In this document: one piece after another, positions 16,341 through 23,862 of the stretch
Numbering within the stretch: position 1 is the stretch's first letter
Layout: every line of letters starts with the position of its first letter
Assembly: GCA_017544525.1 (NCBI GenBank)
Contig: JAFYEA010000010.1
Location: forward strand, 1-38,102
Direction: 5' to 3'
DNA from: Bacilli bacterium
GTDB taxonomy: Bacteria > Bacillota_I > Bacilli_A > RF39 > UBA660
Length of the DNA: 38,102 bases
Notes under the pieces: model-generated
What the model was told of the DNA's origin: nothing
The model's input: only the letters and a program-made list of their open reading frames with translations
Database searches by the model: none
Position numbers and translations under genes: made by a program

Positions 16341-16341
16341 A

Positions 16342-16350
16342 TGTTATAAT
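16342..16350 (+). promoter_or_regulatory. Extended -10 promoter fused to terminator tail
   Basis: TGTTATAAT begins one base after the terminator T-run; the start codon at 16368 is 17 bases downstream. Confidence 0.7.
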
Positions 16351-16367
16351 AATATTTGGGAGAATAT

Positions 16368-18272
16368 ATGCAAGACAAAAGTATAATTGATATTTTAAAA
16401 GATTATTGTTTAAATGATGATATACAAAATTTGAAAAGTTTTCTTAGACAAGAAAAAGTAAAAAGAACTATTATATGCGAATTCAATGATGAAGACTTTG
16501 AAAGTATATTGTTTTTGGATGAAAAATATAATGGGACAATACTAGATGCTTTGTTTGATAGGAAAGGAAAAGAAATATTAGAATTATTTTATTCCGCTGC
16601 TGATAGAATTGATTCAATTTTTAAATTTCCTATTATTGCATCTAGATTAATGAAACAAGAATGGTTTTGCAATATATTATCTATAAAAAATATAATGAAC
16701 AAAAATATTAATTCTTATGAGCATGGTTTCTTCTTTGAATATTTAGCAAAAAATAAGGATAGACTATATAGAGCATTATTAAATAAAAATTTACCTAATG
16801 AAGGTAAGAGTTACCTTTTGAAAAATATTGATATAACTAAACACTTAGATATATTGAAGGAATTAGATAAAGAAGTTTTACAACCTTTATTCAATAGAAT
16901 TAATTTTGACTTAAGTGATTTTAATATAGAAGATTTAATTAAAATATTAGAAAAAGATGTTGTTATACCATATTATCTAATTGATAATAAAAAGTTTATT
17001 AATAAAGTATGCACATGTAAAGATATATTGCAAATAAGATATTTATTTAATCTATTATCTAAAAGTCAAGATATATCATTTTTAGAGAGCAAAAGAAAAG
17101 AAGAATATTTAAAAGAATTAAATAATGAAGAAGAAACTCTAATATATCCTTTTAATGATATTTATAAAAAGATTAATAATAGTAGCAAATTAAATTCAAA
17201 TGATATTTTTATTATTATAAAAGATTCTTTTCCTGATTGTAGTGATGAATTTATAGAATACTATTCAAGTGTTATTTATGCTGGGTATAAGAAAAAAGTA
17301 TTGTTAGATTGCTTAAAAATTTTGAGTAATAGATATGCATCTAATATCATGTTTGATTATTTATTTGAAGAATACTATTATAATATATTTATTGATCTAA
17401 ATGAATTGTTATCATTTAATCAACAAAGAAAGATTATTAGTGATGAAAAAATAGCTATTTATTCTAAATTAGCTCATGTTGATAAACTAGATTATAAAAG
17501 TAAAATGTCTCTATTTAATTATTTATTAAATAATTATAATATGATGGAAGAATTATATGATGATATGTCATTTGCTAGAGAAGAAATGAATAAACAGGTG
17601 GCTAATTCAATAATAACTAAGAAAAAATTAAAAGGTAAAAAGAACAAATTATTATCTACTATGTATGGAGTAGATGTATATACATATGATGGTAAAGATT
17701 TCTTTGCTGTTGTAAAATCCGGGGAAAAAAATACTGATCATAAAGAACCACATGGTTATTCATATTCATTAATAGGCAAAAATGCAGTTGGGACATTTAT
17801 GGATCCCAATTTAATACCTACATTTTTATATGATGGACTTACGAGTGAACAAATAGTTCATATATTTCCTTTTGATTCTTATACTAGATATGATAGAGAT
17901 AATGGTTCAACTGATTATGTTAGAGTATTAATGACTCCAGATGAATTATTAGATACTTCAGGAGTATATAATGAAATGCTAGTTATTGAGAAAGGAACTG
18001 AACCATCAGAATTAGATAAGCATTTCCCACAATTAAGGAAAATAGCATTATATTGCTATGATAAGATAAGAAGAAAAGACATAAAAATAGCAAAAGAAAA
18101 CAATGTAGGAATAGTATTAGTTGATACATCTCAATTTGATTTAAAAAGAACACATAGTGTAAGGGGCGTTTTTAATGAAGACTTTACTTATTATCTGGGA
18201 TCTAATAGAACTGATTATAAATTAGAACAATTAGATTATCAAAGAAATGAAATAAATAATAGAAGTTTGTAA
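16368..18272 (+). CDS. Large unknown protein, helical N-part and compact C-terminal domain
   Basis: 634 residues. ATG 16368 follows GGGAGAAT; an in-frame TTG at 16356 overlaps the expected transcription start. Residues 1 to about 420 are helix-rich with short repeats of Leu/Ile/Asn/Lys. The C-terminal 200 residues are different: a Lys-rich hinge (KKKLKGKKNKLLSTMYG), then DVYTYDGKDFFAVVKSGEK, HGYSYSLIGKNAVGTFMDP, HIFPFDSYTRYDRDNGSTDY and NVGIVLVDTSQFDLKRTHS, which read like a folded catalytic or binding domain. No known motif is assigned. The segment IIASRLMKQEWF recalls the first protein of the window. No signal peptide. Own promoter. Confidence 0.6.
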   Translation: MQDKSIIDILKDYCLNDDIQNLKSFLRQEKVKRTIICEFNDEDFESILFLDEKYNGTILDALFDRKGKEILELFYSAADRIDSIFKFPIIASRLMKQEWFCNILSIKNIMNKNINSYEHGFFFEYLAKNKDRLYRALLNKNLPNEGKSYLLKNIDITKHLDILKELDKEVLQPLFNRINFDLSDFNIEDLIKILEKDVVIPYYLIDNKKFINKVCTCKDILQIRYLFNLLSKSQDISFLESKRKEEYLKELNNEEETLIYPFNDIYKKINNSSKLNSNDIFIIIKDSFPDCSDEFIEYYSSVIYAGYKKKVLLDCLKILSNRYASNIMFDYLFEEYYYNIFIDLNELLSFNQQRKIISDEKIAIYSKLAHVDKLDYKSKMSLFNYLLNNYNMMEELYDDMSFAREEMNKQVANSIITKKKLKGKKNKLLSTMYGVDVYTYDGKDFFAVVKSGEKNTDHKEPHGYSYSLIGKNAVGTFMDPNLIPTFLYDGLTSEQIVHIFPFDSYTRYDRDNGSTDYVRVLMTPDELLDTSGVYNEMLVIEKGTEPSELDKHFPQLRKIALYCYDKIRRKDIKIAKENNVGIVLVDTSQFDLKRTHSVRGVFNEDFTYYLGSNRTDYKLEQLDYQRNEINNRSL

Positions 18273-18289
18273 TCAGTATTTAAAAGTAT

Positions 18290-18295
18290 TATAAT
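18290..18295 (+). promoter_or_regulatory. -10 promoter element
   Basis: TATAAT 24 bases before ATG 18320, with AGGAG between; -35 not clear. Confidence 0.5.
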
Positions 18296-18319
18296 TATTA
18301 TGATAGGAGACAAGTAAAA

Positions 18320-19828
18320 ATGAAAAAAACATTATTTTTATTATTAGTATTATTAATTCTTCCTTTAAAAATATTTGCGGTTGTTGATAGACAAGAACTA
18401 ATATTTATTAAAACAGATGAGCAAGGTAATTTTATTAATGATGCAGAGTTTAAAGTCCATAGTTTAGATGGAAGCATTGAATATGAAGTTTATAAAACAA
18501 AGGAGGGGGATTTTGTAACAGGCAAAACACCAACTCCTCAATTAAGTACAAAAGACTATAAAGCAACATTTATGTTTGGTGAGACAGTTTTTTTAAATAA
18601 TGGGCAATATTATTTGGATTATGGTGAAGAAAATTATAATAAATTATTAAGTATTTTAGGACCTGAAGAAAGGCAAATAGTAGAAGACTTAAAAAATTAC
18701 AATAAATATGATGAATATTATCATTCATTCGTAGAACATGTATATTCTTCTGAATATGAAAGAATTCAAGCAACAAGAGGTATCAGTATTCATGATTGGA
18801 ATAGTTGCTCTGATGCAACGCCGGTACCTCAATCAAGTACAAAGGATTATAAAAAGGCATTTATGTTAAGTGAAGGATATAATGGTGAAGCAATTGGTTT
18901 TTGCCAAGGAATAGATATAACAATTCCAGTATTAATGATATTAGAAGAAACAAAAGCACCTCAAGGATTAAAAAAAGAAAAAGCAATTGTTGAATATGAA
19001 TACCATATATCATATGGGTTTAGTTATAGTGGCGTGCTTGTTAATATCGCTCCAGTTAATTATAAACCAATAAGACTTTATAAATATAAATATGATATGG
19101 ATTATTCTAATATGTTAGATCTTGGAAGAAGATTAACACTTATGACAAATGAAGAAGAACTCTTCTTCAAGAATGACTGCGGAAGTTATTTTGCGCCATT
19201 AACAAATCCACTAAGAGCCCCCAATCCTATTAATAGCATAAAAAAATATAATGTTACTAAATTAGAGGGAGAAGGCGAAGGTGCTGAAGAACCAGTTTGT
19301 ATGGGATATCCAGTAATAATAGACCATGAAAATGGAGCAATGTTAACAATAAGTAGTTATGTTAATAATGGTGGAAGTACTAAAGCAATAAAGGGAAGTA
19401 AAATAAATTATAAAGTTATTGTTACTAACGAAGGGTCAAGAGAATCAACAAATAATGTTATTACATCAATTATTCCAGAAGGATTTAAATATGTTGAAGG
19501 TAGTGCAAGTGATAACGGAGTATATTTAGAAAGTGCAAATGCTGTAAGGTGGAATGTTGATGTAATAGATGTAGAAAGTACAAAAGAATTAACATATAAA
19601 GTAAGCGTAACAGAAGATGTTGATTTAGATAAAGCATATATAAGTACAGCAACAGTAATGAATGATGCTAGTGATGAAATAGTATCAAACGAAACAAGAG
19701 TAACATTAGAAAGTATAGAAAATCCAAAGACAGGAGAAGCAAACAAAATAATAGTATTATTTGTAGTATGTGTTATTGGATTAATAGGATATTATCTAAT
19801 AGATAGAAAAATATTAATTAAGTTGTAA
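18320..19828 (+). CDS. Sortase-type surface protein with pilin-like and DUF11-like domains
   Basis: 502 residues with a cleavable signal peptide (KKTLFLLLVLLILPLKIFA). Next comes a SpaA/Cna-B-like start (IKTDEQGNFINDAEFKV), then an unusual repeat: PQLSTKDYKATFMFGE (about residue 70) and PQSSTKDYKKAFMLSE (about residue 170), also close at the DNA level (CCTCAAT-AAGTACAAA). Residues about 345-460 form a DUF11/Ig-like domain (YKVIVTNEGSRES, IPEGFKYVEG, LTYKVSVTED). The C-terminus is a sorting signal: NPKTGE, a hydrophobic helix (IIVLFVVCVIGLIGYYL) and a basic tail DRKILIKL. It should be exported and attached to peptidoglycan by a sortase that accepts NPKTG; no sortase gene lies in the window. 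Adhesive or structural role inferred. Confidence 0.8.
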   Translation: MKKTLFLLLVLLILPLKIFAVVDRQELIFIKTDEQGNFINDAEFKVHSLDGSIEYEVYKTKEGDFVTGKTPTPQLSTKDYKATFMFGETVFLNNGQYYLDYGEENYNKLLSILGPEERQIVEDLKNYNKYDEYYHSFVEHVYSSEYERIQATRGISIHDWNSCSDATPVPQSSTKDYKKAFMLSEGYNGEAIGFCQGIDITIPVLMILEETKAPQGLKKEKAIVEYEYHISYGFSYSGVLVNIAPVNYKPIRLYKYKYDMDYSNMLDLGRRLTLMTNEEELFFKNDCGSYFAPLTNPLRAPNPINSIKKYNVTKLEGEGEGAEEPVCMGYPVIIDHENGAMLTISSYVNNGGSTKAIKGSKINYKVIVTNEGSRESTNNVITSIIPEGFKYVEGSASDNGVYLESANAVRWNVDVIDVESTKELTYKVSVTEDVDLDKAYISTATVMNDASDEIVSNETRVTLESIENPKTGEANKIIVLFVVCVIGLIGYYLIDRKILIKL

Positions 19829-19839
19829 ACGATAAAATG

Positions 19840-19868
19840 TTGACAAATAATTTTAGTTGTGTTAATAT
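19840..19868 (+). promoter_or_regulatory. Strong promoter of the leader RNA
   Basis: TTGACA (19840-19845), 17-base spacer, TAATAT (19863-19868) with TGT before the -10. The start is expected near 19875. Confidence 0.85.
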
Positions 19869-19874
19869 TATTGG

Positions 19875-19977
19875 CAAGTGAGGAGATATAAGCAATTGTG
19901 AGCTATCTCGGGTGATAACCTACACGGACTTTTATAAAGTACGGAGTCGCTGTAATAGTGATGACTCTGTACTTTTT
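19875..19977 (+). ncRNA. Structured leader with intrinsic terminator, unassigned riboswitch-like attenuator
   Basis: After a near-consensus promoter the RNA can form: an outer helix GTGAGG (19878-19883) with CCTaCAC (19919-19925), a hairpin GAGATA/TATCTC (19883-19888 with 19904-19909; the first pair competes with the outer helix), a small GGT-GATA-ACC hairpin (19911-19920), and then a 13-bp terminator AAAGTACGGAGTC/GACTCTGTACTTT (19936-19948 with 19963-19975, one G-T pair) followed by Ts. ACTTT/AAAGT (19928-19940) can pair and would consume the first bases of the terminator's 5' arm, a possible antiterminator. This is the layout of a transcription-attenuating riboswitch, but I match it to no known class. 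Confidence 0.65.
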
Positions 19978-20027
19978 TATTTATCTTTTTGAAGTATAAG
20001 TCATCAAAAAGAAAGGAGGTATATACT

Positions 20028-20093
20028 ATGGATGATTATTTATTCATGTCTTATTGTGTGGTCTATAGTATTGTCGGGTATTCGTGTAGTTAA
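20028..20093 (+). CDS. 21-residue leader peptide
   Basis: ATG 20028 has an excellent ribosome binding site (AAAGGAGGT, 7 bases before). The peptide begins MDDYLFMSYCVVYS and ends VGYSCS, with four Tyr, four Ser and two Cys in 21 codons. Its stop codon is immediately followed by a hairpin (20090-20132). It sits between the attenuator terminator and the first ABC gene. A translated control peptide is the simplest reading; a tiny independent membrane peptide or toxin cannot be excluded, since the middle is hydrophobic. Too short for homology by eye. Confidence 0.55.
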   Translation: MDDYLFMSYCVVYSIVGYSCS

Positions 20094-20132
20094 TCACTAA
20101 AATATAATTATTCTATTTTGGTGGTTGATTAA
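20090..20132 (+). promoter_or_regulatory. Hairpin after the leader peptide
   Basis: TTAATCA (20090-20096) pairs with TGATTAA (20126-20132), and CTAAAATA (20097-20104) with TATTTTGG (20114-20121), with a small bulge. It lies between the peptide stop and the ribosome binding site of the ATPase gene; there is no T-run, so it is not a terminator. Confidence 0.45.
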
Positions 20133-20178
20133 ATGCTTTAAAACTTATATTATTATAATAGTAAGGAGTGTGATATTA

Positions 20179-21162
20179 ATGCCAATTATAGAAGTTAAGA
20201 AATTATCAAAAACATTTAAAGTTAAATTAAAAGAAAAAGGTATAAAAGGTAGTTTAAAATCAATATTTAAACCAAGATATAAATATATTAAAGCAGTTAA
20301 AAATATAAGTTTTGAAGTAGAAAAAGGTGAAATGCTTGCCTTTATTGGACCAAATGGAGCCGGAAAGAGTACAACTATTAAAATGTTAACTGGTATTTTA
20401 TATCCGGATAGTGGATCTATTAAAGTAAATGATTTAGATCCTAGAAAGGATAGAAAAGAACTTGCATATAAGATAGGCACTGTTTTTGGACAAAAAGAAC
20501 AACTTTGGACCCATTTAACACCATATGATAACTTCAAATTTTTTGGTGCAATTTATGATATTCCTGAGTCTAGAGTTGAAAAAAAGATAGAAGAATTAAA
20601 GGAATTGTTTGAACTTGATGATTTTATTAATACTCCAGTTAGAAATCTAAGTTTAGGTCAAAGAATTAGATGCGAAATAGTAGCGTCTTTAATTCATGAA
20701 CCAAAAATCTTATTCTTAGATGAACCAACAATTGGGTTAGACCCGGTTGTTAAGGAAAATATTCGTTCTTTGATTAAAAGAATGAACAAAGAATTTAAAA
20801 CAACTATATTCTTAACAAGTCATGATGTAGGAGATATTGAAAAATTATGTAAGAGAGTAATTATAGTTAATAATGGAAGCATAGTACTTGATGATACTAT
20901 GGAGAATCTTAAATATCATTATTTAAATAAAAAAATAGTGGATGCTAAGATGAAAGAAAAAGTTAACTTAGAAGATGAAGAAGGAATTACTATTTTAAAA
21001 GATAAAGGATATAATTTAAAAATAGAAGTAGACACAAAGAAAAGAAGTGTAGCTGATGCTATCAAATTATTAAATCCAGATAATATTGTAGATATTAATA
21101 TTTCTAATACGCCTCTAGAAGATATTATTAGTAATATTTATAAAAAAGAGGAAAAGAAATGA
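20179..21162 (+). CDS. ABC transporter ATPase (ABC-2 exporter type)
   Basis: 327 residues from ATG 20179 (AAGGAGTG upstream). Seen: Walker A GPNGAGKSTTIK (about residues 56-67), signature LSLGQRIRCE (about 157), Walker B ILFLDEPTIGLDPV (about 176) and switch histidine TSHDVGDI (about 214). The C-terminal third (after about 245) is a charged regulatory extension. Family: NodI/daunorubicin-type ATPases paired with two ABC-2 permeases (COG4586 group). It hydrolyses ATP at the inner face of the membrane to drive export. It overlaps the first permease gene by 4 bases (ATGA), a TGA stop. Substrate unknown. Confidence 0.95.
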   Translation: MPIIEVKKLSKTFKVKLKEKGIKGSLKSIFKPRYKYIKAVKNISFEVEKGEMLAFIGPNGAGKSTTIKMLTGILYPDSGSIKVNDLDPRKDRKELAYKIGTVFGQKEQLWTHLTPYDNFKFFGAIYDIPESRVEKKIEELKELFELDDFINTPVRNLSLGQRIRCEIVASLIHEPKILFLDEPTIGLDPVVKENIRSLIKRMNKEFKTTIFLTSHDVGDIEKLCKRVIIVNNGSIVLDDTMENLKYHYLNKKIVDAKMKEKVNLEDEEGITILKDKGYNLKIEVDTKKRSVADAIKLLNPDNIVDINISNTPLEDIISNIYKKEEKK

Positions 21163-21950
21163 AAAAATATTTGTTTATATTTAAATCAGAAATAATGAGT
21201 AATTTACAATATATTACAAATATAGTAATTGGATTTATAGGATATTTTGTTATACTTTATATATTCTTTAATCTATGGCAATATATTTATAGTGATCCAT
21301 CTGAATTGATTAATGGATATTCAATGAATCAAATGATATGGTATGTTATTATTACTGAAGTAATTTGGTCAGTATTATCTGGAAGAAAATTGTGTGCTCG
21401 TATTAGTGAAGATGTAAAAGCAGGTAATATTGCTTACAACATTAATAAGCCATATAGTTATATAGGATATTGTTTATCAACACATTTAGGAGCTTGCACT
21501 GTTAGATCTGCAATATATATATTTATTGGTATGGTAGTTGGATTTATGTTTTTACATTCTTTTCCACAATTAACTTTATTAAATATATTGGCAATTTTCA
21601 TAACATATGTATTTGCTTTAGTTATAAGTATACTATTAATTACTTCAATAGGATTAATATCTTTCTTTATTGAGGATTCAGGACCATTATATTGGCTATA
21701 TAGTAAATTTATATTAGTACTTGGTGTTATTTTTCCAGTAGAGTTTTTTCCAATATGGTTAAGAGGAATAATAAAATATAGTCCAATATATGCAGTTAGT
21801 TATGGACCTGCAAGATTATTTGTTAACTTCTCTTGGAATAATTTTATATTAGTTATAATATCTCAAGTAATTTACATTATCGTTTCTTATATGATTTGTA
21901 GTTTATTATATAAGAAAGGGGTGAAGAATTTAAATGTTAATGGAGGCTAA
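21159..21950 (+). CDS. ABC-2 type permease subunit 1
   Basis: 263 residues with about six hydrophobic spans (e.g. IVIGFIGYFVILYIFFNLW, SAIYIFIGMVVGFMF, IFITYVFALVISILLITSIG, VIISQVIYIIVSYMI). A cytoplasmic loop contains NINKPYSYIGYCLSTHL, and the PVEFFPIWLRGIIKYSPIYA segment before the last helix is typical of this permease family (COG4587/DUF990-like). It forms the membrane pore together with the next gene product. Translation is coupled to the ATPase (ATGA) and to the second permease (17-base overlap). Confidence 0.9.
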   Translation: MKKYLFIFKSEIMSNLQYITNIVIGFIGYFVILYIFFNLWQYIYSDPSELINGYSMNQMIWYVIITEVIWSVLSGRKLCARISEDVKAGNIAYNINKPYSYIGYCLSTHLGACTVRSAIYIFIGMVVGFMFLHSFPQLTLLNILAIFITYVFALVISILLITSIGLISFFIEDSGPLYWLYSKFILVLGVIFPVEFFPIWLRGIIKYSPIYAVSYGPARLFVNFSWNNFILVIISQVIYIIVSYMICSLLYKKGVKNLNVNGG

Positions 21951-22728
21951 GAATCAAATAAAAATTATTTTTTTATCAATTAAATATTCATTAATGAGAG
22001 AAATGCTAAATAAAGTTACATTCTTCTCAAATATAATATTTATGATATTTAATAATGCAAGTTTTATAATTCAATGGATAGTTTTATTCTCATTAAAAGA
22101 TAATTTAGCAGGATATACATTAAAAACAGTAATTCTATTATGGGGAATGGCATCTGCTACTTATGGTATATCTAGATTTTTCTTTAAAAATGCGTTTAAA
22201 CTATCTGATACAATTACTAATGGAAAATTAGATGCATATTTGGTATTACCAAAAGATGTATTATTATCAACAATTACATCTGATATATCAGTATCAGCAT
22301 TAGGAGACATTTTATATGGATATATTATGTTATGCATATATGGGTTATCTTTAAAGAATTTTGCTTTGTTTACTTTATTATCAATTTGTGGCGGTTTTGT
22401 TTTGACTAGTATCTCAGTTATCTTTTCTTCATTCAGTTTTTGGATATCAAGATCAGATTTAGTAAGTGAAACTGCAAATAACTTAATGGTAAATTTTGCA
22501 ACATATCCAGATGGGATATTTAAAGGAATTTCAAAAATAATACTTTATACAATTGTTCCAGTTGGATTAACTGCATATATGCCAGTACAAGTAATAACAG
22601 AATTTAATTTATATAGTTTTCTTATAATACTAGTTGCAACAATTGTGATAGTAACATTAGCATATGTAGTATTTAACAAAGGATTAAAAAAATATTCATC
22701 AAGTAATTTGATGATAGCAAGAATTTAA
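21934..22728 (+). CDS. ABC-2 type permease subunit 2
   Basis: 264 residues. ATG 21934 has AGGGGTGAAG upstream and overlaps the end of the preceding permease gene; a second ATG lies at 21940. About six hydrophobic spans; the loop FFKNAFKLSDTITNGKLDAYLVLPKDVLL and the segment YPDGIFKGISKIILYTIVPV are characteristic of the partner permease (COG3694-like). With the ATPase and subunit 1 it makes a heteromeric exporter. No substrate can be deduced. Confidence 0.9.
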   Translation: MLMEAKNQIKIIFLSIKYSLMREMLNKVTFFSNIIFMIFNNASFIIQWIVLFSLKDNLAGYTLKTVILLWGMASATYGISRFFFKNAFKLSDTITNGKLDAYLVLPKDVLLSTITSDISVSALGDILYGYIMLCIYGLSLKNFALFTLLSICGGFVLTSISVIFSSFSFWISRSDLVSETANNLMVNFATYPDGIFKGISKIILYTIVPVGLTAYMPVQVITEFNLYSFLIILVATIVIVTLAYVVFNKGLKKYSSSNLMIARI

Positions 22729-22751
22729 AATATGAATAGGGGGAATTAGAA

Positions 22752-22928
22752 ATGAATAGATTATTATTAAAAGAATTAAATAATGAAAAATTAGTAAAGA
22801 AAGTCTTAAAGGCTAAAGAACGTCATAGAAGACTAGTACAATTGCATGAATTAAAAAGAGCAAGAGCAAATGTTTTACTAAGACAAGAATTACAAGAAAG
22901 ACAAAATGAATTAAAATTAAAATTGTAG
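22752..22928 (+). CDS. Small basic helical protein
   Basis: 58 residues. ATG 22752 follows AGGGGGAATTAGAA, 23 bases after the permease stop. The sequence is one highly basic helix (RLLLKELNNEKLVKKVLKAK, then ERHRRLVQLHELKRAR and a Glu/Gln/Leu-rich end), with no hydrophobic span. It could bind nucleic acid or form a coiled coil. It ends just before the infC promoter with no clear terminator between. Its clean ribosome binding site and protein-like codon use support it as real; function unknown. Confidence 0.6.
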   Translation: MNRLLLKELNNEKLVKKVLKAKERHRRLVQLHELKRARANVLLRQELQERQNELKLKL

Positions 22929-22936
22929 TTAAATAC

Positions 22937-22965
22937 TTGACAAAAACATATATTTTATATATAAT
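22937..22965 (+). promoter_or_regulatory. Consensus promoter of the infC operon
   Basis: TTGACA (22937-22942), 17-base spacer, TATAAT (22960-22965): a perfect match to the major housekeeping promoter. Confidence 0.9.
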
Positions 22966-22971
22966 CTTAAA

Positions 22972-23085
22972 TGTTGAAAAAGAAAGAAAGAGATCCACTC
23001 TTCACCAGATGTAAAAGTACATTGGTAAAAAAGCTTGATTTTATAATAAATAAAGTTTTTTAAGTGGACTCATGTCCACTTTTTT
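22972..23085 (+). ncRNA. L20 leader (autoregulatory leader of infC-rpmI-rplT)
   Basis: The leader holds the conserved block GATCCACTCTTCACCA and the hairpin ACCAgATGTA...TACATtGGT (about 23003-23026), followed by an 8-bp terminator AAGTGGAC/GTCCACTT (23062-23069 with 23074-23081; loop TCAT) and Ts. In Bacillus subtilis, L20 bound to this leader favours termination and so limits its own operon; the same arrangement is seen here. The GTCCACTT arm is similar to the upstream block, so alternative pairing may set the switch. Confidence 0.85.
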
Positions 23086-23112
23086 AATGATAAAAATATG
23101 GAGGTGTTAGCA

Positions 23113-23637
23113 ATAGCTAAGCAAAGTAATGAAGTTCTAGTAAATGAACAAATAAGTTTTCCTGAAGTAATGGTTATCGGACCAAATGGAGAAAAAATGG
23201 GTATTAAAAAAATAGAAGATGCCTTAACATTATCTAAATATGCAGGACTTGATTTAGTATTACTTAATAGTGATCCTAAGAATCCTGTATGCAAAATAAT
23301 TGATTACAACAAGTATCGTTATGAAAAGCAAAAACAAGCAAAGGAAGCAAAGAAAAAACAAAAGGAACAAAATCTTGAGACAAAAGAATATAGGCTAAGT
23401 GTCGCTATCGATGTTGGAGATTTTGAAACTAAAGCAAGAAATGCGCAAAGTTATCTTGAAAAAGGACATAAGATTAAAGTTACAGTTAGATTTAAAGGAA
23501 GACAACTTTCACATCCAGAACTTGGTAAAGATGTAATAATGAGATTTGCTGAAAGATTAAGTGATGTTTCTGAAATTGAACAACAACCTAAGATGGAAGG
23601 AAGAAACATGCAACTATTATTAACACCAAAAAAATAG
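23113..23637 (+). CDS. infC: Translation initiation factor IF-3, apparent AUA start
   Basis: 174 residues if translation starts at ATA 23113. IF-3 binds the 30S subunit and checks the start codon and initiator tRNA. Seen: the N-domain (VNEQISFPEVMVIGPNGEKMG), a Lys-rich linker (RYEKQKQAKEAKKKQKEQNL) and the C-domain (KIKVTVRFKGRQLSHPELG). Start choice: the only strong ribosome binding site, GGAGGTG at 23100-23106, is 6 bases before ATA; an ATG at 23098 lies 5' of it. From ATA the protein reads (M)AKQSNEVLVNEQI, the normal IF-3 beginning. Infrequent starts (AUU in E. coli) allow IF-3 to repress its own synthesis. Followed by rpmI after 19 bases. Confidence 0.9.
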   Translation: MAKQSNEVLVNEQISFPEVMVIGPNGEKMGIKKIEDALTLSKYAGLDLVLLNSDPKNPVCKIIDYNKYRYEKQKQAKEAKKKQKEQNLETKEYRLSVAIDVGDFETKARNAQSYLEKGHKIKVTVRFKGRQLSHPELGKDVIMRFAERLSDVSEIEQQPKMEGRNMQLLLTPKK

Positions 23638-23656
23638 AAGAAGGAGACGAGTAAAT

Positions 23657-23848
23657 ATGCCAAAAATGAAATCACATGGTGGAATCAGTAAGAAAATTAA
23701 AGTAAGAAATTCTGGTTCAACAAAAATTGGACATGTAGGAGCAAACCACAATAGTGGAAAGAAATCAACAGATTTCAATAGAAAAGCAAGAAAGGGTTCT
23801 GTACTTAGTAGTGGAGACGCTAAAAGATACAAAGGACTAGTTAAATAA
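23657..23848 (+). CDS. rpmI: 50S ribosomal protein L35
   Basis: 63 residues, normal L35 length; begins PKMKSHGGISKKIK, followed by KKSTDFNRKARKG and KRYKGLVK at the end, the conserved basic pattern of L35. A small basic protein of the large ribosomal subunit. AAGGAGAC precedes ATG 23657. Located between infC and rplT as in most Firmicutes. Confidence 0.95.
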   Translation: MPKMKSHGGISKKIKVRNSGSTKIGHVGANHNSGKKSTDFNRKARKGSVLSSGDAKRYKGLVK

Positions 23849-23862
23849 GGGGGTAAACAGTA

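Noticed and set aside
19875..19977. Fluoride, Mn (yybP-ykoY) or SAM riboswitch before the ABC exporter
   Set aside because: The conserved blocks of these classes are absent; only short coincidences such as GTGATAACC were seen.
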